DNA of 64,000 bases from Tolypothrix sp. NIES-4075 (GTDB lineage: Bacteria; Cyanobacteriota; Cyanobacteriia; Cyanobacteriales; Nostocaceae), in assembly GCF_002218085.1 (NCBI RefSeq), contig NZ_BDUC01000008.1, forward strand, positions 143,094 to 207,093. Reading direction: 5' to 3'. A program made the position numbers and the translations under genes. Every line of letters starts with the position of its first letter. Positions within the stretch are counted from its first letter, which is position 1. Positions 1 to 8,401 of the stretch are shown piece by piece. Below the pieces are notes generated by a model that had not been told where the DNA came from, made no database searches, and worked only from the letters and a program-made list of their open reading frames with translations.

Positions 1-101
1 CTTTTTCACGCGATCGCGAAGTGTGCCGTAGGTATCGCTCACCCCCCAACCTCCATTTCGGCTAAAATCAAAACCTGAGAATGCAAACAGGAGATAATAG
101 G

Positions 102-824
102 GTGGCTACACTCGGCGTAAATATTGACCACATCGCTACTATTCGTCAAGCCCGACAAACGGTGGAACCAGACCCTGTAGCAGCAGCAGTGCTGGCAGAA
201 TTAGCAGGTGCTGATGGAATTACTGTACACTTGCGCGAAGATAGACGCCATATTCAAGACCGGGATGTGCGCTTATTGCGGCAAACGGTGCGATCGCATC
301 TTAATCTAGAAATGGCAGCTACTGACGAAATGTTAGCGATCGCTCTCGATATCAAACCAGATTATGTAACTTTAGTACCCGAAAAACGTCAAGAAGTCAC
401 CACCGAAGGCGGTTTAGATATCGCCGGTCAAGTTGCTAGAATAGGTGAGATAGTTGATAAGTTGCAAAACGCTGCTATCCCAGTTAGTCTCTTTATCGAT
501 GCTGAACCATCACAAATTGAAGCTTCTGTCAAGGTGCAAGCGAAATTTATTGAACTGCACACCGGGCAATATGCTGAAGCTAAAGATGAAACAAGTCGCA
601 AGCAAGAATTAAAGGTGTTAGCGTCGGGGTGTGAGCAAGCGATCACTTCAGGATTGCGCGTGAATGCTGGTCATGGACTCACCTACTGGAACGTTTATCC
701 TGTGGCTTGTCTTCCAGGCATGGAAGAGTTGAATATTGGTCATACTATCATCAGTCGGGCAGCTTTAGTAGGTATAGAAAGAGCAGTCCGCGAGATGAAA
801 CAAGCTATGCGGGGAAATCTTTAG
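102..824 (+). CDS. pdxJ: Pyridoxine 5'-phosphate synthase PdxJ
   Basis: Condenses 1-deoxyxylulose 5-phosphate with 3-amino-2-oxopropyl phosphate to give pyridoxine 5'-phosphate, the last step of DXP-dependent vitamin B6 synthesis, in the cytosol. The N-terminal [15 protein letters not shown] signature, the [13 protein letters not shown] segment and the C-terminal [15 protein letters not shown] phosphate-binding segment are all present, and the length of about 240 residues is normal for the family. An in-frame ATG lies at 81, but I prefer the GTG at 102: AGGAG at 89-93 sits eight bases before it and homologs begin at this point. The gene stands alone at the left edge; nothing next to it is obviously linked to B6. 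Confidence 0.95.
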   Translation: MATLGVNIDHIATIRQARQTVEPDPVAAAVLAELAGADGITVHLREDRRHIQDRDVRLLRQTVRSHLNLEMAATDEMLAIALDIKPDYVTLVPEKRQEVTTEGGLDIAGQVARIGEIVDKLQNAAIPVSLFIDAEPSQIEASVKVQAKFIELHTGQYAEAKDETSRKQELKVLASGCEQAITSGLRVNAGHGLTYWNVYPVACLPGMEELNIGHTIISRAALVGIERAVREMKQAMRGNL

Positions 825-1062
825 GGACGACATTAGAGGGGATGTTGCTGCGAAATCTAAAAAATCGAAGTTCGACAGAAGACTTTGAAGCGATCGCTTA
901 TGCCTTATTAAATTAAGTGTATAAATAATCTTCACTGGTGACACCTTGAAGGATGATCTAAAAGTAAAGGTTTTAGTCGTGGCGTGGTTATTAAGCGCTG
1001 CGATCTTCTGGCTAAATCGAAAATATTGCTTTCCAACAGTCAAATCTTAAACCAAGACTTCT
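825..1062. other. Intergenic region, no gene seen
   Basis: The 238 bases between pdxJ and the SnoaL-like gene hold one HIP1-type octamer near 890 and short frames without family resemblance. I see no convincing terminator or RNA gene. Confidence 0.4.
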
Positions 1063-1869
1063 ATGAGCGCAACACAATCTAACAGCCTTCCGCTTTGGGT
1101 GCAAGACAGAGATACACTAATTGCACAAAGCACTGATGCAGAGTGGCGTTATCAAACGCCACCAGATTATACTCGGTCAAAAGAAAATCTCGCTCAAGAA
1201 AGTATATGCAATCACCTTGAAGGTACATTAGAAGCGATCGTGCAAAACTTGGTGAGAGCTTTTGAAATGGAGGTATCATTCAAAAGCGACCCGCAACAGT
1301 GGTTGTCGGTTGTGAGTGACAAGTTCCGCGTCAGTACCAATGGTGGAGTAGAGTACACAGCAGCCGAACTACAAGCTTCTGGTACTTACAATTTATTTAT
1401 GGCTGATTCACAACATTACAAAGCTTCTGAAGAAGACTTTGAATCATCTGCCAAAATTTTTCATACAACATTTCCTCAAGGATTTCCTTGGGAAGTGCTA
1501 GAAGTTTTTTCGGGACCACCAAACGTCACATTTAAATGGCGGCATTGGGGACATTTTAACGGTCAATACAAAGATTTTACACCTACTGGGGAAACGGTGG
1601 AAGTTATCGGTATGAGTATTGCCCGCGTCACCGATGATTTAAAGATAGTTTCCTTGGAACATTATTTCGACAACACTTTGTTTTTAGACAAGCTGACAGC
1701 AGGTGGAAAAACGACTACATCAAAGCTGACAGCAAACGAAAAACAAGCTACCAAAGAACAGAAACCAACATTTTTAGGTATAATCAAGCGACTTTGGAAC
1801 TGGGGAGAAAAACAAGCAATTAGCGAACCGCAAGCTAGTCGTTGTCCTTTTAGTGCTTTGCTCAGGTAA
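1063..1869 (+). CDS. SnoaL-like domain protein
   Basis: Soluble protein of 268 residues with no signal peptide. The middle part (about residues 55-210) looks like a SnoaL/ester-cyclase type cone fold of the NTF2-like superfamily: a helix with NLVRAFEMEV, aromatic-rich strands with FKWRHWGHFNG, and a final pair of strands carrying VEVIGMSIARV and KIVSLEHYFDN. Members bind or cyclise small hydrophobic substrates; the substrate here is unknown. The last 55 residues are lysine- and threonine-rich and probably disordered. No operon partner is evident; ycf54 follows 80 bases downstream. The assignment is by fold-like pattern only. Confidence 0.6.
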   Translation: MSATQSNSLPLWVQDRDTLIAQSTDAEWRYQTPPDYTRSKENLAQESICNHLEGTLEAIVQNLVRAFEMEVSFKSDPQQWLSVVSDKFRVSTNGGVEYTAAELQASGTYNLFMADSQHYKASEEDFESSAKIFHTTFPQGFPWEVLEVFSGPPNVTFKWRHWGHFNGQYKDFTPTGETVEVIGMSIARVTDDLKIVSLEHYFDNTLFLDKLTAGGKTTTSKLTANEKQATKEQKPTFLGIIKRLWNWGEKQAISEPQASRCPFSALLR

Positions 1870-1949
1870 AATTTAAGTTTAATTAATTAGTAGGGGCATG
1901 GTGGCTGACACTGTGCCCTTATCATTATTAATTAGCAAGCAAGTAAAGA

Positions 1950-2285
1950 ATGAACATGCAAACATACTACTACGTTTTGGCAAGTGAACGCTTTCTCATA
2001 CAAGAAGAACCAATCGCCGAAGTTCTCAAAGAACGCACTCGTCACTACCACGAACAAGAAAAAGAAATTGATTTTTGGTTAGTTAAGCAACCAGCTTTTT
2101 TAGAAGCACCACAAATGGCTCAAATCAAAGCGAAGTGTCCCCAACCAGCCGCAGCAATTATTTCTACTAATTCCCAATTTATAACCTGGTTAAAACTGCG
2201 ATTGGAGTACGTGGTTACAGGTGAATTTCAGTCGCCTTCTGAGACGATTCCTGAACCTTTAGCATCTCTTGCCAACGTTTCCTGA
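1950..2285 (+). CDS. ycf54: Ycf54, Mg-protoporphyrin IX monomethyl ester cyclase accessory protein
   Basis: Ycf54 is needed for assembly or activity of the oxygen-dependent cyclase (AcsF/CycI) that forms ring E of chlorophyll. The TYYYVLASERFL start, EIDFWLVKQPAFLEAP, CPQPAAAIISTN and ITWLKLRLEYVVTGEF segments are diagnostic, and 109-111 residues is the family size. A second ATG at 1956 matches the usual homolog start (MQTYYYV) as well as the ATG at 1950, so the first two residues are uncertain. It is a single-gene unit here with the cyclase enzyme outside the window. Confidence 0.95.
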   Translation: MNMQTYYYVLASERFLIQEEPIAEVLKERTRHYHEQEKEIDFWLVKQPAFLEAPQMAQIKAKCPQPAAAIISTNSQFITWLKLRLEYVVTGEFQSPSETIPEPLASLANVS

Positions 2286-2429
2286 TATAATATAGCGCTC
2301 AGTTGCGATCGCTTCAAAGCGGGCGCTCCCCCTCTAACGCCTACATAGGGGCAGGTCTGATACTTGCCCCAAAAAAGGAACAAAACATATTTTTAGGGAA
2401 TCTTTTGAAAAAATTTAGAAAATTTAATT

Positions 2430-3074
2430 ATGTATCAAATTGTGATGCGTATTACGACTTTATCAAGTGCTTTGGTGTTAGCGATCGCCAGTTTGATTGG
2501 TGGAAAGATCAGTTCTGTCACCGCTCAAAAAAACATTCCTGTTTGTCAAGCACCAACTGCGGGTGAGTATCTTTTATTGGTAATCAGCCCCACACAAGAT
2601 AATCAAACTCAGTTGCGTCGCACTTTGCCCACTGAACTGAAAACCACTACCTGTAGATATCTCAACGATACAGTAACTCGCATTGGCGGGTTTAACAAGA
2701 TTGACGATGCCAATCGTTGGGCAAGGTATGTCAATAGTATTGTCGGGTTGTCTGCTATCATTACCACTCGACCGGGAGACGCCCAGCAGCCTCGTTCTCA
2801 AACAGCAAGCTATAATCCGCAATCACTAGGAATGGGTTATGCCGTCTTGGTAGATTATTTTAACCGTCCAGAATTGGCAACTCAACTGCAACAAATCGTA
2901 GAAGGTGACGTGGGTTTTGTTTCTTATGGACAACGCCCTTACTTGCTAGCAGTTTACACCACTAACCAAAAGGAAGCATACAACACATTGCAAAAGCTGA
3001 ATGAGCGCGGTTTTTCCACTTATTTAGTAGACAGCCGAAAGGTGTTGCTACTACGTTCAGTTGTGCGGTTATAG
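2430..3074 (+). CDS. Secreted protein of unknown function with two similar modules
   Basis: An N-terminal Sec-type signal (hydrophobic residues about 9-25, cleavage expected after SSVTAQ) precedes about 185 residues. Two segments, around residues 45-100 (EYLLLVISPTQDNQ..., FNKIDDANRWARYVNSI) and 130-200 (GYAVLVDYFNRPE..., NQKEAYNTLQKLNERGF), share the layout of SPOR-like repeats: a strand with an aliphatic run, a helix containing A/E-A-x-x-x, then a second strand. That suggests a periplasmic, possibly glycan-binding protein, but SPOR identity is inference. An alternative ATG at 2445 would shorten the signal peptide. No operon partner is seen. Confidence 0.6.
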   Translation: MYQIVMRITTLSSALVLAIASLIGGKISSVTAQKNIPVCQAPTAGEYLLLVISPTQDNQTQLRRTLPTELKTTTCRYLNDTVTRIGGFNKIDDANRWARYVNSIVGLSAIITTRPGDAQQPRSQTASYNPQSLGMGYAVLVDYFNRPELATQLQQIVEGDVGFVSYGQRPYLLAVYTTNQKEAYNTLQKLNERGFSTYLVDSRKVLLLRSVVRL

Positions 3075-3164
3075 TAGTTATTTGTTAGTTGTTAGTTGTT
3101 AGTTGATAGTTGTAAAAAAGAACCACTATCCACTAACCACTAACCACGCTCTCACTAACCACGT
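3075..3164. repeat. Short tandem repeats of GTTAGTT / CTAACCA heptamers
   Basis: Imperfect seven-base units (TTAGTTG on the left, ACTAACC on the right) fill the gap between two convergent genes. The two halves are complementary, so the transcript could fold into a long hairpin. Confidence 0.75.
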
Positions 3165-3166
3165 TC

Positions 3167-3622
3167 CTAATAAGCAGACCTAGCTAACCAAGAAATGGTT
3201 ATGCCCAAAGCAGAACCGACTATCACCTGAACTGGTGTGTGTCCTAGTAATTCTTTGAGACGGTCTTCGTTAAATTCTGGATGTTCCCGAAACAATTCGT
3301 CAATCATTTGATTGAGAATACGAGCTTGCTTACCGGCAGCTTGCCGAACACCTGCTGCATCGTACATGACGATGATGGCAAAAACTACAGCGAGTGCAAA
3401 CTCTGGAGATGCCCAACCCAAAGTTTGCCCCACACCAAAGGCTAAAGCTGTAACTAAAGTGGAATGAGCGCTGGGCATTCCTCCAGTGGTGACTAAAACA
3501 CTAACATTAACTTTACGATGTTTGACTAGTTCAATTATGAGCTTTAATGCTTGGGCAATTAAACAAGCAATAAGGGCAACTAGCAGCACCCGATTGTTTA
3601 AGATGTCGCCTATGTCCTGCAT
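3167..3622 (-). CDS. Divergent PAP2 family membrane protein
   Basis: This 151-residue protein belongs to the divergent PAP2 (YuiD-like) group, small membrane proteins related to acid phosphatases. Family features seen are the GGMPSAHSTLVTALAFGVG motif carrying the conserved Ser-His, the VMYDAAGVRQAAGKQA segment, and the HTPVQVIVGSALGI end. Three or four membrane segments are expected. It lies on the same strand as folD and crtE, about 280 bases after crtE. A role in isoprenoid diphosphate or lipid dephosphorylation would fit next to crtE but has not been shown by the sequence. Confidence 0.9.
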   Translation of the reverse strand: MQDIGDILNNRVLLVALIACLIAQALKLIIELVKHRKVNVSVLVTTGGMPSAHSTLVTALAFGVGQTLGWASPEFALAVVFAIIVMYDAAGVRQAAGKQARILNQMIDELFREHPEFNEDRLKELLGHTPVQVIVGSALGITISWLARSAY

Positions 3623-3830
3623 GGTATTTTGAGCTTTGTTAATAAATATTAGCAGGGGTTGTTATTTAGGGAAATATTTCGCTCAAGCCGAAAAGCGAAG
3701 TCGGCATCTTCTAATATGATTGGATGCTATTCAAAGCAAGCTGCCCCGCTACGATATAAGCCGCAGAGAATTCGCGCGACAAGCACTTTTTGTGACTTGA
3801 AAATACAAAATATACCGTACCCTGCGCTTT

Positions 3831-3884
3831 AATTAAAAATTAAAAATTAAGTAATTTTAATTTTTAATTTTTAATTTTTAATTA
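3831..3884. repeat. AT-rich inverted heptamer repeat
   Basis: Tandem AATTAAA units are followed by tandem TTTTTAA units, giving a self-complementary AT-only hairpin directly downstream of crtE. It could serve as a weak transcription stop; no GC stem is present. Confidence 0.6.
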
Positions 3885-3899
3885 CCCTTTGGGGTAGAT

Positions 3900-4826
3900 T
3901 TAGCGATCGCGATTGATGATATATTGAGCGATCGCTATTAGCGGTTTCGCTTTATCACCAAATGAATCTAATTCCACACAAGCTGCTTCAATTAGCTGTT
4001 GAGCCTTAGTACGCGATTCCTCCAACCCCCAAAGCTTGGGATAAGTCACTTTGTTGGCTTTTTGGTCTTTACCAGCAGTTTTGCCCAATTGCTCCTGTGT
4101 CGCAGTGATATCTAAAATATCATCGATAATCTGAAATGCCAGCCCAATATTTTGAGCATAACGAGACAGGCGTTGCAAATCTTCAGACGAAACCCCAGTC
4201 AAAACTCCGCCACAGGCAACGCAAGCTTCTAACAAAGCGGCTGTTTTGTGATTATGAATGAAATTCAGCGTTTCTAGTGAAATGTCCGGCTTTCCTTCCG
4301 ATTCTAAATCGACCACTTGACCGCCGACTAAGCCAGCTGCTCCCAGCGCACGCCCCAAACGGGCAATTACTTGCAATACTCGCTCTGTTGGCACATTCTG
4401 GGTGCTAATGGCGACATGTTCAAAGGCAAAAGCCAACAAGCCATCTCCAGCCAAAATCGCAATATCTTCGCCATAGACTTTGTGATTTGTCAGCTTGCCG
4501 CGCCGATAATCATCATTATCCATCGCCGGCAAATCGTCGTGAATCAACGACATAGTGTGAATCATCTCCAAAGCACAAGCCGTTGGCATTGCCATTTCGA
4601 TTGTTCCACCAGTCATTTCACAGGTAGCAAGGCAAAGGATGGGGCGCAGACGCTTACCTCCAGCTAACAGCGAGTAGCGCATTGATTCATAAATCTTGTC
4701 TGGGTAACGCATGGGAATCGCGTTATCGAGAGCAGTTTCACAGAGCTTTTGCCGCTCTTTTAGATAAGCTAATAGGTCAAACTTAGCTGACTCAGGAGTT
4801 TTGTGAAGGTTATGCGCTGCTACCAT
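3900..4826 (-). CDS. crtE: Geranylgeranyl diphosphate synthase CrtE
   Basis: A trans-prenyl diphosphate synthase that makes the C20 (or C15) precursor for carotenoids, phytol and quinone tails. The 308-residue protein carries the first aspartate-rich motif as [11 protein letters not shown] followed by YRRGK, GGKRLRP near the N-terminus, and the second motif as QIIDDILD. The residues just before the first motif (HTMSLIH) fit a short- or medium-chain enzyme; in cyanobacteria this member is taken as CrtE. It follows folD on the same strand with a gap of about 170 bases that holds a palindrome, so they may be co-transcribed. Confidence 0.95.
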   Translation of the reverse strand: MVAAHNLHKTPESAKFDLLAYLKERQKLCETALDNAIPMRYPDKIYESMRYSLLAGGKRLRPILCLATCEMTGGTIEMAMPTACALEMIHTMSLIHDDLPAMDNDDYRRGKLTNHKVYGEDIAILAGDGLLAFAFEHVAISTQNVPTERVLQVIARLGRALGAAGLVGGQVVDLESEGKPDISLETLNFIHNHKTAALLEACVACGGVLTGVSSEDLQRLSRYAQNIGLAFQIIDDILDITATQEQLGKTAGKDQKANKVTYPKLWGLEESRTKAQQLIEAACVELDSFGDKAKPLIAIAQYIINRDR

Positions 4827-4942
4827 CCTTAAATTCCTTACATTTTTTAATTTTTGTCATATAAGTCACAATTTTACGGGTATTTGGAGCTAAAAGAGCT
4901 AGGAGTTAGAAGTTAGGAATTAAAAATTTATAACTTATGTAC

Positions 4943-4962
4943 AGACGCGATATATCGCGTCT
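4943..4962. repeat. Perfect 20-nt palindrome AGACGCGA-type, plus TAACTCA heptamers
   Basis: The sequence AGACGCGATATATCGCGTCT is fully self-complementary. Flanks GTAC and CTAC nearly extend the stem, and tandem AACTCAT units follow at 4967-4990. The same palindrome core recurs elsewhere in the window (13723, 50839, 52009). Confidence 0.85.
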
Positions 4963-4994
4963 CTACAACTCATAACTCATAACTCATAACTTAC

Positions 4995-5870
4995 CTACCG
5001 CCGATGCACAGAATAGCTAGAAACTGTATTTTGCAACAACATAGCGACAGTCATCGGACCTACACCGCCAGGAACAGGAGTGATAAATCCTGCCACGTTT
5101 TTGGTTGAGTCAAAGTTGACATCGCCAACTAAGCGACTGTTACCACTTTCATCGGTGACACGATTTATTCCCACATCTACCACAACAGCGCCCGGTTTTA
5201 TCATTTGCGCGTTGATGAGATTGGGACGACCTACTGCTGTAATGAGGATATCAGCATTCCGCGCGATCGCTTTCAAGTCATGCGATCGCGAGTGAGCAAT
5301 GGTGACTGTCGCATCAGCTTCTAAAAGCATCAAAGCCATTGGTTTACCCACCAAAATACTCCGTCCCAACACCACCGCTTGTTTTCCCTTCAAGGGAATT
5401 TCATATTCCTGCAACAGCCGCATAACTCCATATGGAGTGCAACTGCGTAAACCAGGTTCTCCCCGCACCAGTCGCCCCAAATTAACCGGGTGCAGTCCGT
5501 CGGCGTCTTTGTCGGGATCAATTTGATGTAGTAAAGTGACAGCATCCAAATGATCTGGTAAAGGAAGTTGTACGAGAATGCCATCCACTCGTTCATCACG
5601 GTTGAGTGCAGCAATAACCGATTCTAGTTCGGCTTGGGTGGTTTCGGTGGGAAAATGCTTACCAAAAGAGGCAATCCCCACATTCGCGCAAGCGCGTTCT
5701 TTGCCGCGTACATAAGCCGCAGAACCTGGGTTATCACCAACCATCAGCACTGCTAAACCTGGGGGGCGTCCAATTTGGGGTTGTAATTTTGTAATAGCCG
5801 CAGAAAGTTCTGTCTGAATTTTTGCTGCTATTGCTTTACCATCAATAAGTTTGGCAGTTTCTGTTTCCAT
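4995..5870 (-). CDS. folD: Bifunctional methylene-THF dehydrogenase / methenyl-THF cyclohydrolase FolD
   Basis: Interconverts 5,10-methylene- and 10-formyl-tetrahydrofolate for purine and formyl-Met-tRNA synthesis. Conserved pieces include [14 protein letters not shown] (with the catalytic lysine region), [23 protein letters not shown], the [17 protein letters not shown] nucleotide site and the terminal [16 protein letters not shown]. The frame is open to 5969, but the extra 33 codons translate a heptamer repeat into a Pro/Phe/Ser stretch, so the start is placed at the ATG at 5870 ([11 protein letters not shown]). Length is then about 291 residues, normal for FolD. Confidence 0.95.
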   Translation of the reverse strand: METETAKLIDGKAIAAKIQTELSAAITKLQPQIGRPPGLAVLMVGDNPGSAAYVRGKERACANVGIASFGKHFPTETTQAELESVIAALNRDERVDGILVQLPLPDHLDAVTLLHQIDPDKDADGLHPVNLGRLVRGEPGLRSCTPYGVMRLLQEYEIPLKGKQAVVLGRSILVGKPMALMLLEADATVTIAHSRSHDLKAIARNADILITAVGRPNLINAQMIKPGAVVVDVGINRVTDESGNSRLVGDVNFDSTKNVAGFITPVPGGVGPMTVAMLLQNTVSSYSVHRR

Positions 5871-5875
5871 AACGC

Positions 5876-6012
5876 TTGGGGGAAGTGGGGAATGGGGAAT
5901 GGGAAAGTGGGGAGTGGGGAATGGCGAATCGGGAGTCGGGAAAAATAAAAAACAACTACCAATTACCAATCACCAATTACCAATGCCCAATTCCCCATTC
6001 CCAATGACCAAT
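5876..6012. repeat. GGGGAAT / CCCCATT heptamer repeats
   Basis: Short GGGGAATG-type units on the left and complementary CCAATTACC/CCCCATTCC units on the right surround the folD start region. They create a false N-terminal extension of folD if read as coding. Confidence 0.75.
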
Positions 6013-6066
6013 GAATACTATTAATCAGAACTAATTTTATGAAACTGGCGACAAGGCAAGAAAGTA

Positions 6067-6480
6067 ATGCAAAAATTCCCTCAACACATGGCTGTGATGC
6101 AACAAACAAAAAAAATTAAATTTTACTACTGGGGGTTGACATTTTTATGTTTATTTGCTCTATATAGTTGTGGTTATTCTGGGCAGTCTGGGCTGAACGG
6201 CGTTAACTTCAGTATCGGTGTTAATGTTACCCCGATTCGGGAACTGAAACCACGGCAAGACAAAGCTACAGTTTACATTCAAGGTAAGGTAAACTCATCA
6301 GTTCCTCTTGTCAAGCAGCAGGTTTATCAAATCGATGACTCAACGGGCAAAATTTGGGTTTTAACCAAGCAAACAGGTTGGAAAGAGGGACAATCAGTGG
6401 TAGTTAAGGGTAAAGTCAATTACCAAAGTATCCCTTTAGCGGGCAAAGAGTTTGGGGAAATTTATTTAGAGGAAGAGTAA
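6067..6480 (+). CDS. Predicted lipoprotein with an OB-fold-like domain
   Basis: The protein has a lipoprotein signal: a basic start, a hydrophobic run, then ALYSC with the acylated cysteine at residue 35 counted from the first ATG. Later in-frame ATGs at 6088 or 6097 would give a more usual signal length. The last 85 residues read like a small beta barrel of the nucleic-acid-binding OB type (ATVYIQGKV, QVYQIDDSTGKIWVL, GQSVVVKGKV, FGEIYLEEE). In exported proteins this fold often binds ligands other than nucleic acid. Function unknown; the Nudix gene follows 33 bases later. Confidence 0.7.
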   Translation: MQKFPQHMAVMQQTKKIKFYYWGLTFLCLFALYSCGYSGQSGLNGVNFSIGVNVTPIRELKPRQDKATVYIQGKVNSSVPLVKQQVYQIDDSTGKIWVLTKQTGWKEGQSVVVKGKVNYQSIPLAGKEFGEIYLEEE

Positions 6481-6513
6481 TTATAGTTACTTTAAATCGT
6501 CATTTCAAATTTT

Positions 6514-6951
6514 ATGACTAATCAACAGGTGCATGTAGCGATCGCTATTCTCTACCAAAAAGACAAGTTTCTCATGCAATTACGTGACAACATCCCCAAT
6601 ATTCCCCATCCTGGTCAATGGGCGCTGTTTGGCGGACACATCGAAGCCGGCGAAACGCCAGATATAGCACTAAAGCGAGAAATATTAGAAGAAATCGGCT
6701 ATAATTTACCACCAACATTTGCTCATTTTGGCTGTTATGCCGATGAAAGGGCAGTGCGTCATGTATTTTATGCACCTCTAGAAGTAGAATTCAATCAACT
6801 GGTTCTGAATGAAGGCTGGGATATGGGATTATTGACACCATCCGATATTCTACAGGGAAGTTGTTATAGTGCGATCGCCCTCGAAGTCCGACCTATAGGA
6901 ATAATACCTCAGCAAATTATGCTGGATTTTATGAAAATGGGTAGTGGGTAG
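6514..6951 (+). CDS. Nudix hydrolase
   Basis: Hydrolyses a nucleoside diphosphate linked to another group. The Nudix box is complete, running from GGHIEAGETPDIALKREILEEIGY at about residues 47-70, with the REILEE metal-binding glutamates intact. The protein has 145 residues, a single-domain size. The preceding strand LQLRDNIPNIPHPGQWALFGG resembles cyanobacterial enzymes acting on sugar-nucleotide or oxidised-nucleotide substrates, but the substrate cannot be read from the sequence. The last codons run straight into a GGGTAGT repeat array. Confidence 0.9.
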   Translation: MTNQQVHVAIAILYQKDKFLMQLRDNIPNIPHPGQWALFGGHIEAGETPDIALKREILEEIGYNLPPTFAHFGCYADERAVRHVFYAPLEVEFNQLVLNEGWDMGLLTPSDILQGSCYSAIALEVRPIGIIPQQIMLDFMKMGSG

Positions 6952-7165
6952 TGGGTAATGGGTAGTGGGTAATGGGTAGTGGGTAGTGGGTAATGGGTAA
7001 TGGGTAGTGGGTAACGGGTAGTGTCAACCATCAACTATCAACCAACAACCAACAACCATCAACCATCAACCAACAACCATCAACCAACAACCATCAACCA
7101 TCAACCAACAACCATCAACCATCAACCATCAACTAACCACTAACAACTAACCACTAACTACTAAC
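6941..7165. repeat. Large heptamer repeat array (GGGTAGT/GGGTAAT then ACCATCA/ACCAACA)
   Basis: About 225 bases made almost only of two families of seven-base units: GGGTARTG up to about 7018, then AACCATC/AACCAAC to about 7165. It fills the space between the Nudix gene and the AI-2E gene and is the longest such array in the window. Confidence 0.9.
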
Positions 7166-7181
7166 TACTATCAATTCCCCA

Positions 7182-8288
7182 ATGATGCAAACAGCAAACA
7201 AACTGCCACGATGGTTAAGTTTAGGATTGGCATTTCCCATTGCCATTCTTAATGGTTGGCTCTTGATCGAGGTTGTAAAATATTTTCAACCCCTAGTGAG
7301 TGTTTTTGTTGCTGCAATTTTGCTAGCTTTTGTTTTAGATTATCCAATTCAGTTTCTACAGCGACGGGGAGTAAAACGCAACTTGGCTATTGTGGTAGTT
7401 TTGCTGTTGAGTGTGGTGATTTTAGTGGGTTTGGGTATCACTTTAGTTCCCCGGATTCTCGCACAACTCAACGAACTAGCCAACATTTTGCCGAGTTGGA
7501 TTGATTCTGGAACCCAACAATTGCAAGCTTTTCAAGATTGGGCATTAAATCAACAGCACTTACCGATTAATTTAAGTGGTTTAGTTAACCAAGTACTCGA
7601 GCGATTATCTAACCAACTTCAAGCTTTTACAGGTCAAATTCTCGGCTTTGCTGTAGATACTATCAATATTGTTGCCAACGGTCTGCTAGCGGTGGTGCTG
7701 ACTATTTATCTGGTGTACAATGGCGATCGCCTTTGGGATGGACTTTATCAATGGATACCATCTCGCATTGGCACACCAGTACGGCAATTACTGCGCGAAG
7801 ACTTTCACAATTATTTTATCGGTCAAGCTACCTTAGGCGCTGTGCTAGGAGTAGTAATTACCCTGGCTTTTTTAGCTTTGCAAGTTCCCTTAGCTTTACT
7901 TTTTGGAATTGTAATTGGCTTTTTCTCCTTATTTCCCTTTGGTACGGGGATCGGTATCAGTATAGTCAGTCTTTTGGTAGCGTTACAAAACTTTTGGCTA
8001 GGGGTAGAAGTTTTAGGCGTTGCTGTAGCGATCGATCAAGTAAATTCTAACTTTATTGCGCCTCGCATTTTAGGTAATTTAACTGGTTTAAATCCGGTGT
8101 GGGTAGTAATTTCTTTATTGTTAGGTGCTAAATTAGGCGGATTATTAGGTTTATTAATCGCTATACCTCTAGCCAGTTTCATTAAAGATGTCGCTGATAG
8201 CTGGCTTGCTGGGGGATTCCATAAAGTAGATGATATTAAATCAGAACCGCCAACAATTGTCAATGAGACAGCGGGAACTTATTCGTAG
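7182..8288 (+). CDS. AI-2E family transporter (PerM/YhhQ-type membrane protein)
   Basis: An integral membrane protein of 368 residues with seven or eight hydrophobic segments. The family layout is visible: two or three N-terminal helices, an amphipathic extramembrane stretch at about residues 95-150, then paired helices with the conserved VAIDQVNSNFIAPRILGN and GLNPVWVVISLLLGAKLGG motifs. Members have been linked to export of autoinducer-2 or to sodium/proton exchange; the substrate here is not known. The stop codon lies inside a 22-bp inverted repeat. Confidence 0.9.
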   Translation: MMQTANKLPRWLSLGLAFPIAILNGWLLIEVVKYFQPLVSVFVAAILLAFVLDYPIQFLQRRGVKRNLAIVVVLLLSVVILVGLGITLVPRILAQLNELANILPSWIDSGTQQLQAFQDWALNQQHLPINLSGLVNQVLERLSNQLQAFTGQILGFAVDTINIVANGLLAVVLTIYLVYNGDRLWDGLYQWIPSRIGTPVRQLLREDFHNYFIGQATLGAVLGVVITLAFLALQVPLALLFGIVIGFFSLFPFGTGIGISIVSLLVALQNFWLGVEVLGVAVAIDQVNSNFIAPRILGNLTGLNPVWVVISLLLGAKLGGLLGLLIAIPLASFIKDVADSWLAGGFHKVDDIKSEPPTIVNETAGTYS

Positions 8289-8335
8289 TAAGCACTGAAG
8301 TGCTTTCAAATTTAAGCACTTCAGTGCTTACTACG
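8284..8335. terminator. 22-bp perfect inverted repeat after the AI-2E gene
   Basis: Arms at 8284-8305 and 8314-8335 are perfectly complementary (CGTAGTAAGCACTGAAGTGC...), with an eight-base loop. The left arm contains the TAG stop of the upstream gene. No T-run follows, so it may be a mobile palindrome or an RNA-stability hairpin and not a classical terminator. Confidence 0.75.
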
Positions 8336-8401
8336 TGTTTGTGAAACTACACAAAAGCTGATAGCGTCAAACAAAGAAAATATTTGTGTGGATGTGACAG
8401 C

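Noticed and set aside
81..101. Seven-codon N-terminal extension of PdxJ from an ATG at 81
   Set aside because: The GTG at 102 has a well-placed AGGAG and matches the usual PdxJ start.
2348..2370. GGGGCAGGT...ACTTGCCCC hairpin as a terminator of ycf54
   Set aside because: The stem is followed by A residues and not a T-run, so termination on the plus strand is not supported.
5871..5969. N-terminal extension of FolD
   Set aside because: It translates a heptamer repeat array into low-complexity sequence; homologs start at the ATG at 5870.
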